Positions 54,629 to 63,353 are shown, numbered from the stretch's first letter. The stretch is 64,000 nucleotides of DNA from UBA10438 sp044238605 (GCA_044238605.1 JBIICY010000004.1:186001-250000); one strand, 5' to 3'. Made by a program: numbers and translations. The notes: generated from the letters alone by a model not told the origin.

Positions 54629-55714
54629 ATGAGTACCAAGAAAACAACGCGCAACGGAAAGGGAGTAAAGTCCGAGGGGGCCGATATTAGGTCTTCAGCG
54701 GCCGAGTATCTCACGTTTGTCGCGGCCGGCGGTGGCGCGGAGTCTAGCGTAGAAATGCGATATGAGGATGAGAACATTTGGCTCACGCAGAAGATGATGG
54801 CTACGCTGTACAATGTTTCGGTGCCGGCAGTCAACCAGCACCTGAAGCGCATATTTCATGATAATGAGCTGGATCCTGATGCAACTGTTAAGCAATACTT
54901 AATAGTTCAGATTGAAGGAAGCCGCCGTGTTGAGCGGTTGGTGGATCATTACAGCCTTCAGGCGATCATCGCCGTGGGGTTCAAGATAGAAAACGAACGC
55001 GCCGTGCAGTTCCGGAAGTGGGCCAATCAGGTTGTGAAGGACTACACCATCCAAGGCTGGACGATGGATGTGGAGCGCCTAAAAAAGGGTGGTACTCTTA
55101 CAGACGAGTTCTTCGAGCGTCAGCTTGAGAAGATTCGTGAGATCCGGTTATCCGAGCGAAAGTTCTACCAGAAGATCACGGACATTTATTCGACAGCCAT
55201 GGATTACGATCCATCGGCCACGGCAACAAAGCGCTTTTTTGCAGCGGTTCAGAACAAGATGCATTTTGCAGTGCATGGGCATACAGCTGCCGAGGTGATT
55301 AAGGATCGTGCCGACCACACCAAGCCGAACATGGGCCTAACTACATGGGAGGATTCACCGGACGGGAAGATTCAACGATACGATGTGTCAGTCGCGAAAA
55401 ACTATCTTTCCGACTTCGAACTTGCGCAGATGCAACGTATAGTCTCAGCATACCTCGACATGGCTGAAATGCAGGCGATCCGCAAGATCCCAATGACGAT
55501 GGAGGATTGGGAACAACGACTCAGCGGCTTCCTTCGGCTTTTGGATCGGGAGATCCTTCAGGACGCCGGTAAGGTTACAGCGGAACTCGCTAAGGCTCAC
55601 GCTGAAAGCGAGTTCGAGAAGTATCGAATCATACAGGATCGGCTGTTTGAGTCCGACTTTGATAAAATGCTCAAGGCATTGCCGCCAGAGCAAGAATTGA
55701 GGAAACCTGTATAG
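54629..55714 (+). CDS. RhuM-family protein
   Basis: 361 residues. It matches the RhuM pattern: ENIWLTQKMMATLYNVSVPAVNQHLKRIF, then HYSLQAIIAVGFKIENERAVQFRKWA, followed by a helical C-terminal half. The N-terminal helix-turn-helix may bind DNA. RhuM genes are found in pathogenicity and accessory islands, frequently next to restriction genes, but their biochemical role is unknown. It is inserted between a DoxX fragment and an intact DoxX gene, which starts with GTG one base after this stop. Confidence 0.85.
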   Translation: MSTKKTTRNGKGVKSEGADIRSSAAEYLTFVAAGGGAESSVEMRYEDENIWLTQKMMATLYNVSVPAVNQHLKRIFHDNELDPDATVKQYLIVQIEGSRRVERLVDHYSLQAIIAVGFKIENERAVQFRKWANQVVKDYTIQGWTMDVERLKKGGTLTDEFFERQLEKIREIRLSERKFYQKITDIYSTAMDYDPSATATKRFFAAVQNKMHFAVHGHTAAEVIKDRADHTKPNMGLTTWEDSPDGKIQRYDVSVAKNYLSDFELAQMQRIVSAYLDMAEMQAIRKIPMTMEDWEQRLSGFLRLLDREILQDAGKVTAELAKAHAESEFEKYRIIQDRLFESDFDKMLKALPPEQELRKPV

Positions 55715-56116
55715 GTGTCAGCACTACTTTCGGAAAAGATGTCACGCTTTGTGTGGACGCTGCTCCTTGCTGGAGCTGGCACAGCGCACCTTGTTATGCC
55801 CGACTGGTTCGTTGCATACTATCCCTCGTACATGCCGTTTGCATCAAGCGCTCTTGACGTTGTCGTGATCTCTGGCGTTGTTGAGTTTGTCGTTGCAGCA
55901 CTTCTATGGATTCCGCGCACGCGCCGAATCGCATGGCTGAGCATCGCTGCGCTCATGGTCCTTTACACGCCTGTACATGTATACGTGATCACGCATCACG
56001 ACGTGATATTACATCCGCCCCTTACCATCCCTCTGTGGGTTGCATGGCTACGGCTGCCCGTGCAGTTTGTGTTTGTGTGGTGGGCGGGGTATGAGGCTAG
56101 ACAGACAGTGAACTAG
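55715..56116 (+). CDS. DoxX-like membrane protein, copy B
   Basis: 133 residues from a GTG directly after the RhuM stop, or Met9 at 55739. It is near-identical to copy A at 48221-48619 from the first helix on (VWTLLLAGAGTAH, VVISGVVE, VAALLWIPRTRRIAWLSI, VHVYVITHHDVI). The first eight residues differ from copy A and from the 54485 fragment. Probable four-helix inner-membrane protein. Confidence 0.75.
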   Translation: MSALLSEKMSRFVWTLLLAGAGTAHLVMPDWFVAYYPSYMPFASSALDVVVISGVVEFVVAALLWIPRTRRIAWLSIAALMVLYTPVHVYVITHHDVILHPPLTIPLWVAWLRLPVQFVFVWWAGYEARQTVN

Positions 56117-56136
56117 TGTCGCTGCCATCGACTTTC

Positions 56137-57390
56137 TCAAACATCATCGCCATCAAAGTCCCAGTCCTCATCATCTTCATCACTCATCTGCGAGTCTTGC
56201 CCGTCGTCAAGGCTTACGTTACCATGTTTGGCAAATGCAAGCGCTACATGATCGCTGATGTTTACAAGCCCCTGTAGCGAGAGACTTCCTTTGTGCTGCG
56301 ATAGCGCCGTGGCAACTTCATCTGACAACTCACGAATGCCGTCAAGATGCAGACCAGCCTTGGCACTAGACAACGCCGTCGCTACGGGCAGGGTTAGCTC
56401 TGTAAGTCCACAGAGATACAAATCAACATCGCACTTTACAAGTTCGGTTGCAGCCAATTCGGATAGTGATTTTAGGCCATTAAAATTCAGAAAACTCGTA
56501 AAGATACCTTTGCTTCGATAGCGTTCACCAAGTATTGCCGCTGCATCATCGTCTATGCTCGTGTAGTGCGCAGTTGGAGCCATCGAATCGCATACTTCGT
56601 GGGCGCCCTCTGCTGTTAATGTTTCATATAGTGCGTCTACGGTTGAAAGCGAGATATTGTTGTTTGCTTGCAACAACGCTATCGATTCTGGTGAGATCTG
56701 TGATACGAAATCAAGGTTCAGCAGACCACGGGCCGTTGCCAGTTCCTCTGCAACTCCGTCTGATACTGTTGAACAACCGAGTGATGTTGGACCCAACCGC
56801 GCTGCGAATGCAGTTGCTGCACGGACGCTGATGCTGTCTAGGCCTTTTAAATCGATCCATCCCTGGTGTTGAGCAAGTGCCTCTGCGGCTTTATCAGATA
56901 GTTTAGTAATACCCCCAAGTAGAAGAAAGCCTGGACTGTATGTAACCATGTGCTGTTCAAGATCCACGTTGAAGATCGCAAACCCTTCGTCAAAGTCATC
57001 AGCACGCGCTACAGCACCAAAAGTTGCATGACGTGCTCCGGGATCGCCAGGACCATTTGGGGATCTGTGTTCTGCTAACGCAGATGCGGCGTAATCGCTT
57101 ATGTGTGTCATTCCATCGAGAGCCAGGCCACCGCCGTAAGCAGAGAGCGCCTCGACGGTATCGTCACTTATCGAGGATAGCCCGCCAAGAAGCAGATATG
57201 GACCCTTGTGGCAGGCGAGACGTCGTGCAGATTCCGAGGTGAGATGTTGGATGCTATCCAAACGGAGCCCCTTATCACTCTCTGCTAGTAACGAAGCTGC
57301 GTCGTCGTCTAGTGTGGTAAAGTCCTCGAGGCTTCGATTACCTGCCAGGTAGTCAAGAGCGACTGCTGTAGTGATGGTTGTTGCACTCAT
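56137..57390 (-). CDS. Leucine-rich-repeat-like protein, 22-residue units
   Basis: 417 residues built of about fifteen units close to LxLDGLxxISDxAAxALAxHxG. Examples are LLLGGLSSISDDTVEALSAY, LALDGMTHISDYAASALAEH and LSLQGLVNISDHVALAFAKH. This is the bacterial LRR-like pattern with one strand and one helix per turn and would form a curved solenoid for protein binding. No signal peptide, and an acidic Asp/Glu tail at the end (SDEDDEDWDFDGDD). Partner unknown. Confidence 0.8.
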   Translation of the reverse strand: MSATTITTAVALDYLAGNRSLEDFTTLDDDAASLLAESDKGLRLDSIQHLTSESARRLACHKGPYLLLGGLSSISDDTVEALSAYGGGLALDGMTHISDYAASALAEHRSPNGPGDPGARHATFGAVARADDFDEGFAIFNVDLEQHMVTYSPGFLLLGGITKLSDKAAEALAQHQGWIDLKGLDSISVRAATAFAARLGPTSLGCSTVSDGVAEELATARGLLNLDFVSQISPESIALLQANNNISLSTVDALYETLTAEGAHEVCDSMAPTAHYTSIDDDAAAILGERYRSKGIFTSFLNFNGLKSLSELAATELVKCDVDLYLCGLTELTLPVATALSSAKAGLHLDGIRELSDEVATALSQHKGSLSLQGLVNISDHVALAFAKHGNVSLDDGQDSQMSDEDDEDWDFDGDDV

Positions 57391-57403
57391 GGAGTAGTTG
57401 TCG

Positions 57404-58141
57404 TTACTTCGTTACAGCCTTAAGGCCCGCTAGCACCGATTCGGTGTCTTCGTACCATGTGTCTAAAACGGCCTCGAGCCCGAGATCGTCGGCATCAAAG
57501 AGTGAGTCGTCAGCCGTCTTAGCATAGAGAACAACCTTGCCGTCAGCGATGATCAACTGATGCATGCCAGATAGTTCATCATCTGCCTCTTCACTTTCTG
57601 AAGCTCCACGTATCCATGCGCTTCCTTCGGCCTGCACACTTGTTAGGAGACCGAACCCAAGTGAATCCTTGTGCTTCTTGCCATAGTGGAAATCGCTCGC
57701 GAGCACGGTCAGGGGGCCAGACCAGTCGTCAGAAACTTCGCCCTCGGCGTACAGATATGTGCTCTGACTTTTGCACGTAACAATGAAGCACCCTTTTTCA
57801 GGAATTACCACACTGTTGCGCACGGGCTTTACGCGGGATTCATCTCCGCCATCGTCGGTGTTAAGCCATTCTAGTTCGTCGAAGAAGTCCGACGATTTTT
57901 CTTCGCTATCCTGAAGCATTGAAAACTCGCAGTCCTCGAGAAACACGCCGTTTTCATGGTACAGTGTCGGAAAATTATAGTACTCCGTGCAGTAAGAAGA
58001 CTCAAAGTACTCCTCTGATTGAATGAGATCCGCAATCTCCTGGATCTGCTCTTTGGTTACTTCAGCTATACATACTTCCAATCCGTGATGTTCACTGTAA
58101 TCGGATTCAGCATGCGTGGCAAAAACAAGATTCTGACTCAT
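57404..58141 (-). CDS. Acidic protein of unknown function
   Basis: 245 residues, very acidic, no signal peptide or membrane helix. Beta-rich centre (GCFIVTCKSQSTYLYAEGEV, LTVLASDFHYGKKH). It is the gene before the LRR-like protein on the same strand, with a gap of 13 bp, so they are cotranscribed. Unknown family. Confidence 0.65.
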   Translation of the reverse strand: MSQNLVFATHAESDYSEHHGLEVCIAEVTKEQIQEIADLIQSEEYFESSYCTEYYNFPTLYHENGVFLEDCEFSMLQDSEEKSSDFFDELEWLNTDDGGDESRVKPVRNSVVIPEKGCFIVTCKSQSTYLYAEGEVSDDWSGPLTVLASDFHYGKKHKDSLGFGLLTSVQAEGSAWIRGASESEEADDELSGMHQLIIADGKVVLYAKTADDSLFDADDLGLEAVLDTWYEDTESVLAGLKAVTK

Positions 58142-58375
58142 CGTAGTTTGTCCTTGAATAGTGCTTTACTCGTTGATCGCGAGATCAAAATAAACTGCTC
58201 CACTTCTTCAACGTGCGAGTCATACAACGATGTGAATAAGTCACATCGAAATGCCCTAAATCATGTTAGAAAAGTAGTAGTTACATGTTCCAGATGGGAG
58301 ATACAACATTCGGCTGGAGAATCGAACTACAAAATGCAACACGTACGACTGCACAGCTCTGTGAGATTGCGGTGA

Positions 58376-58876
58376 TCAAACCGCGCGTCGCCGGCTAGGG
58401 AATAGGCGCAGCTGTTCTTCGATTGCATCAGCGATAACGTTCATATCGTTTAAACGCATTGGGCATGCAATTCGATAGTCAGTATCGCGGATTGATGAAC
58501 GATCAACCCACGGCGGCCAAGACACGATTTCGTACATGCGTGGATGTGGCTCAGCGAAGCACGCTACCAGAGCCGGCTCGTTATTGAGAGTCTCCTTTAT
58601 TATCCAGAATGTACCCTCGAGAAACACGGCCTGCGCCTCATGTTCGGCAGTGGCAGCTGCGCGGATCCAATTGGCTAGATATGCATATTCGCCCACCTGC
58701 AAACAAGGATCGATGAATTCCCACATTTGGTTGCCACGTGTTACCTGGATACGCATGTCTAACCAGTCGCAATCATCATTATACGTTGCTTCCTGGGGAT
58801 CGAGATCAGGGAACTGATACTGCACAATTGATAATGTGAAACGATCAGTGCCTTCGCCTATGAATGTCAAACCCAT
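58376..58876 (-). CDS. Small protein, possibly WapI-type immunity-like
   Basis: 166 residues. The pattern DCDWLDMRIQVTRGNQMWEF, a GEYAYLANWIRAAA helix and a following FLEGTFW strand resembles the WapI/YxiJ-like immunity group, but this is a weak match. No toxin partner is evident nearby. It is divergent from the operator at 58935, with 58 bp between. Confidence 0.5.
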   Translation of the reverse strand: MGLTFIGEGTDRFTLSIVQYQFPDLDPQEATYNDDCDWLDMRIQVTRGNQMWEFIDPCLQVGEYAYLANWIRAAATAEHEAQAVFLEGTFWIIKETLNNEPALVACFAEPHPRMYEIVSWPPWVDRSSIRDTDYRIACPMRLNDMNVIADAIEEQLRLFPSRRRAV

Positions 58877-58934
58877 TGGAGTTCTCCTAGATACATGCTA
58901 TTGATGAGATGTTGATGCAACGATACGCGTGAAG

Positions 58935-58968
58935 GCGACATTATATGTCGCACCATCTTCTACCTTCG
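58935..58968 (+). promoter_or_regulatory. WYL-type operator and -7 box before the GIY-YIG gene
   Basis: A perfect 17-bp palindrome GCGACATTATATGTCGC (58935-58951), then 9 nt, then TACCTTCG (58961-58968). The palindrome and the gap match those at 17452-17485 and 59559-59592. A second TACCTTTA lies at 58976-58983. Confidence 0.75.
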
Positions 58969-59037
58969 TCACAGATACCTTTAATCATGTGTAAATGAGA
59001 AAGAAGTATGTATTGATCATTAACGGGGAGCAACACC

Positions 59038-59451
59038 ATGAAAACCTCTCAGAAAACTATCACGGTATCAGTAGCTGACAACACTCTGGTGTTTACGCAT
59101 GCGCTAACTGCCACGGATGTACGTGAACAATGTGAAGCCCCCTACGGACCTATGGTGGGGTATGTAACGCACATGGACGCGCTCGACACACCGCAAAGTG
59201 GCGTCTATGTGATTAGCGTTGATGGGTTGCTGGTATATGCCGGCAAGTATGAGTTATCCTTTGCCAAGCGGTGGCTCCATAGACGACGCAACATGATCTA
59301 TCACCACAAGCGCTCCATGATTGCATCGCAGCTGCTTCTCGGAAAAACTGTTTAGGTATGGTCTTCCTCTTGCCAGAATTTGGGTCATGATGTTGCGGCG
59401 TTAGAACGTGCATTGATAGACAATCTCTCACCTCTTTGGAATAGCCCATAG
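59038..59451 (+). pseudogene. GIY-YIG nuclease gene broken by one in-frame TAG
   Basis: The frame from ATG 59038 runs 105 codons to TAG at 59353-59355. The same frame continues without any other stop to 59449-59451, and the continuation has the conserved GIY-YIG end: LERALIDNLSPLWNSP (family: E..LI..L.P.WN). The first part has GVYVISVDGLLVYAGKY, the GIY...YIG-like strands. Thus a single nonsense change splits a protein of about 137 residues. Other genes here use TAG as a normal stop, so recoding is unlikely. The reason may be decay, a sequencing error or real read-through. Its promoter carries the WYL-type operator. Confidence 0.7.
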
Positions 59452-59558
59452 AGAGTTATCGAAAGGACGTATCTCATGCCAGAAGCAATGATCGTTGAGG
59501 GGCTTGATACGCCCTGGATGGAATGATCTTGACATTATCCAAACGGAGTAGCAAACCA
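59452..59558 (+). other. Short intergenic stretch with a 16-codon frame
   Basis: ATG 59476 to stop 59526 (MPEAMIVEGLDTPWME) follows AAAGGA at a good distance. It is too short to support as a gene by itself. Confidence 0.25.
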
Positions 59559-59592
59559 ACGACATAATACGTCGGGCCGCACGATACCTTTG
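59559..59592 (+). promoter_or_regulatory. WYL-type operator and -7 box before the AAA+ gene
   Basis: ACGACATAATACGTCGG (59559-59575, one arm mismatch inside), then 9 nt, then TACCTTTG (59585-59592). The gap equals that of the two other sites. A normal leader with AAGGAGGAG follows to the ATG at 59635. Confidence 0.75.
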
Positions 59593-59634
59593 TAATGTAG
59601 TTGATCTTATAACGTTAGGAAGGAGGAGTGAGAT

Positions 59635-61128
59635 ATGGGTAAGAAGAAGATGATGAGTGTAGGGAATGTAGTTGTGGAGAAGGGGAGCGCCAGCACCCTT
59701 CGCCCAGTATCAGAAATGCTGACAGAATACGGCCTGTCAATCCGCACAGCTGTGCCACGCCACGGCGACAAAACCGTCCCATCCTATGTTCATGAGCACG
59801 TTCTCATGACGTCACTCAAGGATGTTGTTTCCTCAATTGAGGAGCTGCGCATCCTTGGCGCAATGTGGATTGAAGCAACATTCCCATCATGCGGACATTC
59901 CGGACATGATGTTTCTACAGTAGCCGAGCTGCTCTATGTTGTGTTTGATCCTATGCAGTCATTTGCAAAGAGCGCTGTTGTTAAGGATATGATGCAGCGC
60001 GGATTGATTGTTAATGGAGAGAACCGCCGCAAGTATTCTATGATGAGCAATGCAGCCAAGCCGTTCATTGAGCGCTCAATTGCACTTCCAGAAAGTGTAC
60101 TTGAGCACATTGCCGCGCTTGATGCGCGTGCTGTTGTTGAGCAGCGTAATGAGGCACCTGCAGAGCTGCTGACATTTATGAACAAGAAGCAGCCGACGTT
60201 TGATGATATGGATCTGAGCTATCTCAAGCGCTCTGCATCTGCTATAACGCTGGCCGACCATTTTCTTGAGCCGGAGTTAGTTGAGCGCATTCATATGGCT
60301 GCTCACGCCCGTAATGCTGATGTGCGTGCAATTATGCACCGCATGGGCGTGTATACTGGCCCGATTAAGCGTGAGGAAGCAACCGTTAACGCAGAGCGTA
60401 ATGTCATCATTTTGTATGGTCCTCCTGGAACCGGCAAAACTTCTGCTGCATATGCTCTTGCCGGAGAACTGGGTCTGCCAGTGCTTACTCTTGGCGTAGA
60501 TGATGTTCTTGATTCGCTATGGGGCGAAGCGGAGGATAACATGCGCGCTGCATTTGAGGAGTATAATAAGGCAGCCGAAGTGCTTGGACGCAGGCCAGTG
60601 CTGCTTATGGATGAGTGCGACTCATTGCTGCTGCGCCGCATGCGCAATAGCGACAACAACTCTGGCATCAGCAATGCCATGGCCAATGTTGTCAATGTTG
60701 CCCTTCAGGAAATTGAGCAGTTCCGTGGAACGCTTATCATGACAACCAATGATATTGAGTCAATTGACCCAGCATTTGCCCGCCGCGTAGATGAGTCCAT
60801 CAAGCTGGACTATCCATCAAAGGATACCCAGCGCAAGATGTGGGCAAAGTACCTCACTATCAATGCACCGGGCGTTGACTCTGTCGACATTGAGCTATTG
60901 CTCAACGCCGGAAGCCTCACCGGTGCGCACATCGTAAAGTGCGTAGAGCGCGCCGTTAAGCATAAGCTCATCACGTGCGGAGACAGCTTTGTTCTTTCAA
61001 CCGACGATTTCATCCGCGAAATCCAGCAGGAACTCCGCTCCTTTGACCGTTCTTTGCTTGCCAAGAACGATATCAAGGCTGAAGATGTGCTTCAAGAAAG
61101 CCGATCCAGCTCGTTTGGATTTGTCTAG
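59635..61128 (+). CDS. AAA+ ATPase with unique N-terminal domain
   Basis: 497 residues. Residues 1-240 are an unrecognised domain, partly helical (AVVKDMMQRGLIVNGENRRKY). The AAA+ core follows: Walker A GPPGTGKTS near 262-270, Walker B LLMDECDSLL near 322, sensor-like IMTTNDIESIDPAFARRVDE with arginine residues near 382, then a lid domain (GSLTGAHIVKCVERAVKHKL). It is of the classic FtsH/SpoVK-like AAA type; substrate unknown. Strong ribosome site AAGGAGGAG. The operator upstream links it to the WYL regulator at 16.5 kb. A strong hairpin at 61140 ends the message. Confidence 0.85.
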   Translation: MGKKKMMSVGNVVVEKGSASTLRPVSEMLTEYGLSIRTAVPRHGDKTVPSYVHEHVLMTSLKDVVSSIEELRILGAMWIEATFPSCGHSGHDVSTVAELLYVVFDPMQSFAKSAVVKDMMQRGLIVNGENRRKYSMMSNAAKPFIERSIALPESVLEHIAALDARAVVEQRNEAPAELLTFMNKKQPTFDDMDLSYLKRSASAITLADHFLEPELVERIHMAAHARNADVRAIMHRMGVYTGPIKREEATVNAERNVIILYGPPGTGKTSAAYALAGELGLPVLTLGVDDVLDSLWGEAEDNMRAAFEEYNKAAEVLGRRPVLLMDECDSLLLRRMRNSDNNSGISNAMANVVNVALQEIEQFRGTLIMTTNDIESIDPAFARRVDESIKLDYPSKDTQRKMWAKYLTINAPGVDSVDIELLLNAGSLTGAHIVKCVERAVKHKLITCGDSFVLSTDDFIREIQQELRSFDRSLLAKNDIKAEDVLQESRSSSFGFV

Positions 61129-61139
61129 AGTTGTAGTTT

Positions 61140-61175
61140 GCAAGCCGGTGCGCAGGTCCCTGCGCACCGGCTTGC
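61140..61175 (+). terminator. Strong hairpin terminator after the AAA+ gene
   Basis: Perfect 17-bp stem: 61140-61156 pairs with 61159-61175, loop TC. A short T-rich stretch (TTGTCTTTTA) follows. It lies 11 bp after the AAA+ stop. Confidence 0.85.
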
Positions 61176-61218
61176 ATGTTGTCTTTTATCATACTCAATT
61201 GCGCTCATTAAGTCTGAT

Positions 61219-62160
61219 ATGAAAAACCTTCGGCTAGTGCTATTCCTTTGCATTTGTATCCTGTTCTTCAACCAAACACCACTTGCCGCGCAACGCTATG
61301 GTAGTGCCCAAGATCGTGCGTTCAATGGGGACCGTGTCCCACAATCCCGCGTGATTACCGTCAAGATCAAGTTCAAGAATTTGATTCGAGGCTATAGGGT
61401 TTCAGTAACATGGCATCCGCTGGGAATGTATCACGGAGTTCATGGTCCTGCACAGATCACCTTTCGCAACCCAAAGACCAATCAGAAGCACATATACTGC
61501 ACAAGCTACTTCAGCCTACCCAAAGAGGTTCTTCCGAAATCGTTCTTCAAGGCGGGGGAGTATGAGTTCAATCATATGGCATCGGATACAACGCTGACCT
61601 TTTCGTATCCAATAATGGAAGAGTCCATAGGTGAGAAAAAACAAGTACCGTCCAAGATGCCGTTCCATTTTCTGGATGTGAACTTCGACGGAAAGGACGA
61701 ATTGATCATCGCCGAGGCAGGCTTTGCACAGCGCAGTGGCATGAATTTTACAGCATACAATTTTGAATGCGACTACAATTACTTCAACGATGATGTGCCG
61801 ATGAAGATTGATTACCACATGCCGCTACGTGAACGTTATGGCGAGTTCGATTATAAGGCTCAGTTCGATCGCAAGAAGAAGACAATGACGGTGCACTGTT
61901 CCTCAAGTCTGTTTGATGGCAACGTTGATATCGTTTATGGTTTTGAAAAAATTCTCCCCAAGGAGTTAAAAGGCACGTTCGAAGAAGATGATCGTGGCTT
62001 GTTCATTCCACGAAAGGTCGTCAATAGTGTTTATCAAAACATCAACGGTGTAGATTCGAGTTACTACGATGTCTATTCGTCTCCAAAACTCCGCTACAAA
62101 CACACGGTTGTGCCGTATGAGGAAGGAGTAGATCCTCTTAGTGCTCCACACTCAAAGTAA
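61219..62160 (+). CDS. Exported protein with FG-GAP-like motif
   Basis: 313 residues from ATG 61219; the longer frame begins inside the terminator hairpin. Signal peptide LRLVLFLCICILFFNQTPLAAQ. The centre has FLDVNFDGKDELIIAEAG, a D-x-N-x-DG calcium-loop pattern as in FG-GAP/VCBS repeats. The rest is beta-rich and basic. It is probably periplasmic or secreted. Function unknown. Confidence 0.7.
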   Translation: MKNLRLVLFLCICILFFNQTPLAAQRYGSAQDRAFNGDRVPQSRVITVKIKFKNLIRGYRVSVTWHPLGMYHGVHGPAQITFRNPKTNQKHIYCTSYFSLPKEVLPKSFFKAGEYEFNHMASDTTLTFSYPIMEESIGEKKQVPSKMPFHFLDVNFDGKDELIIAEAGFAQRSGMNFTAYNFECDYNYFNDDVPMKIDYHMPLRERYGEFDYKAQFDRKKKTMTVHCSSSLFDGNVDIVYGFEKILPKELKGTFEEDDRGLFIPRKVVNSVYQNINGVDSSYYDVYSSPKLRYKHTVVPYEEGVDPLSAPHSK

Positions 62161-62171
62161 TGATGGCCCCG

Positions 62172-62245
62172 CACCCTCGTACCCCTCGTACCCAGTAATC
62201 AGTACCCGGTAATCAGTAACCAGTGCCCATTACCCCGCAACCAGT
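62172..62245. repeat. Short irregular repeats with GTACC and GTAATCAGTA units
   Basis: Several short direct repeats (CTCGTACCC twice, then AGTAATCAGTACC and GTAATCAGTAACC). Related words in reverse complement (GGGTACACGGGGGTACAC) lie at 63227-63252 beyond the next two genes. Confidence 0.5.
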
Positions 62246-62248
62246 CGC

Positions 62249-62779
62249 ATGCCTCTCTTCCTCCTCCTCTTCCTCCTTCTCACCTCCTGCGCATCTCCCG
62301 ACCCCTGGGTAGAGCCAGATGATTATGTGCTTACGCTGGATGCACGCACCACGCTCGACAGCAACGGGTACTATCATCTAAAACTCATGCGGGATCGGTT
62401 CCAGACGGTGCATCGCATAACAGGCACGCTGCTCGATACCTCTGGTAATGCCCCTTATCAGGAACAAAAGGTGTGGTGGGAGAGCTCGCATACGTGGACG
62501 TTTCAGCCAGGTGATACGCTGATGAAGATTATTCGGCGCAAGGTGGACTTCCGCGGACGCTGGGTGTATGTGGATTCGTCGGTCATCAAATCGCCAGGGG
62601 AGTTTGTTGTACCCACCGTAAACCCCGCCAGTTATAGCTCGGCAACGGGAGAGATCAATACGATGATAGGGCCGGTGCTAAGTATGCTGGGAGATACCAT
62701 GACCGTCCAGTGCATGTGGACGTCCCAATGGTACACAACCGACACCATTCGCAAAGACATCAAGATCATCCTCGAGTAG
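62249..62779 (+). CDS. Small lipoprotein
   Basis: 176 residues. A short signal peptide with lipobox (MPLFLLLFLLLTSC, Cys14) gives a lipid-anchored protein. The mature part is beta-rich. No family recognised. The next exported gene starts 8 bp later. Confidence 0.7.
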   Translation: MPLFLLLFLLLTSCASPDPWVEPDDYVLTLDARTTLDSNGYYHLKLMRDRFQTVHRITGTLLDTSGNAPYQEQKVWWESSHTWTFQPGDTLMKIIRRKVDFRGRWVYVDSSVIKSPGEFVVPTVNPASYSSATGEINTMIGPVLSMLGDTMTVQCMWTSQWYTTDTIRKDIKIILE

Positions 62780-62787
62780 ATATCGTT

Positions 62788-63219
62788 ATGAACGCAGTAT
62801 TCCTTGTATCGCTGTTGCTTGCAGCACTTCAATCGCATCCAATCGACCGTCTTACAGGCGTCTTTAAAGGCAGTGCCCGAAACCAAAGTGGCGTGCTGCA
62901 ACTGGGGGGGACTGCAACCAATACAGTGTTTCAGCTACAGCACGGGGCCGACAGCCTGCACCTTCGGGCATTGACTCTGTCTGGCACAGAACGCACTGTT
63001 GCATCGTGGCCACTCTCTCGCGTTACAATATCTGGTGATTCATTCACTGCCAAGGGGCTACCCAAAGGCCCCCTTCACCTGCGCCGCACCCTTACGTGGA
63101 CGCTCTCTGCTGGCATACGCGTAAGTGCAACCGTCCGCACAAACGCGGCATCTCAAAAGTCCGATGACTTCTTTGGAGGGGGCGAGGTAATCCTAACGGC
63201 GGTGAAGGTGAGGGACTAG
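62788..63219 (+). CDS. Small exported protein
   Basis: 143 residues from ATG 62788, with a signal peptide MNAVFLVSLLLAALQSH. The frame is open upstream but overlaps the lipoprotein gene. The mature part is a Ser/Thr-rich beta protein. A G7 tract lies in the coding sequence near 62904. Probably cotranscribed with the preceding lipoprotein. Confidence 0.65.
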   Translation: MNAVFLVSLLLAALQSHPIDRLTGVFKGSARNQSGVLQLGGTATNTVFQLQHGADSLHLRALTLSGTERTVASWPLSRVTISGDSFTAKGLPKGPLHLRRTLTWTLSAGIRVSATVRTNAASQKSDDFFGGGEVILTAVKVRD

Positions 63220-63306
63220 GGACGAGGGTACACGGGGGTACACAAGGGTACTATCAGATACAGCGCATTGTACATTGTCACAAAGTTGACGCTCGGTAGA
63301 ACGTAG

Positions 63307-63331
63307 AACAGGTGGGGTAGCCCCACGTGTT
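63307..63331. repeat. Palindrome before the toxin-antitoxin pair
   Basis: AACA-G-GTGGGG, loop TAG, CCCCAC-G-TGTT; one mismatch in each arm. It lies 23 bp before the toxin start and could be the antitoxin operator. Confidence 0.5.
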
Positions 63332-63353
63332 ACTCATGTACTGAGAGGTTGCG

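Noticed and set aside
54629..55714. RhuM gene as a transposase-borne insertion
   Set aside because: No transposase, inverted ends or target duplication were found; only the DoxX fragments indicate rearrangement.
58142..58375. tRNA or other structured RNA between unknown genes
   Set aside because: No cloverleaf or CCA-like end could be drawn; only ordinary intergenic sequence seen.
61138..61218. Extended N-terminus of the exported 61.2-kb protein
   Set aside because: This start lies inside the terminator hairpin, and the later ATG gives a normal signal peptide.
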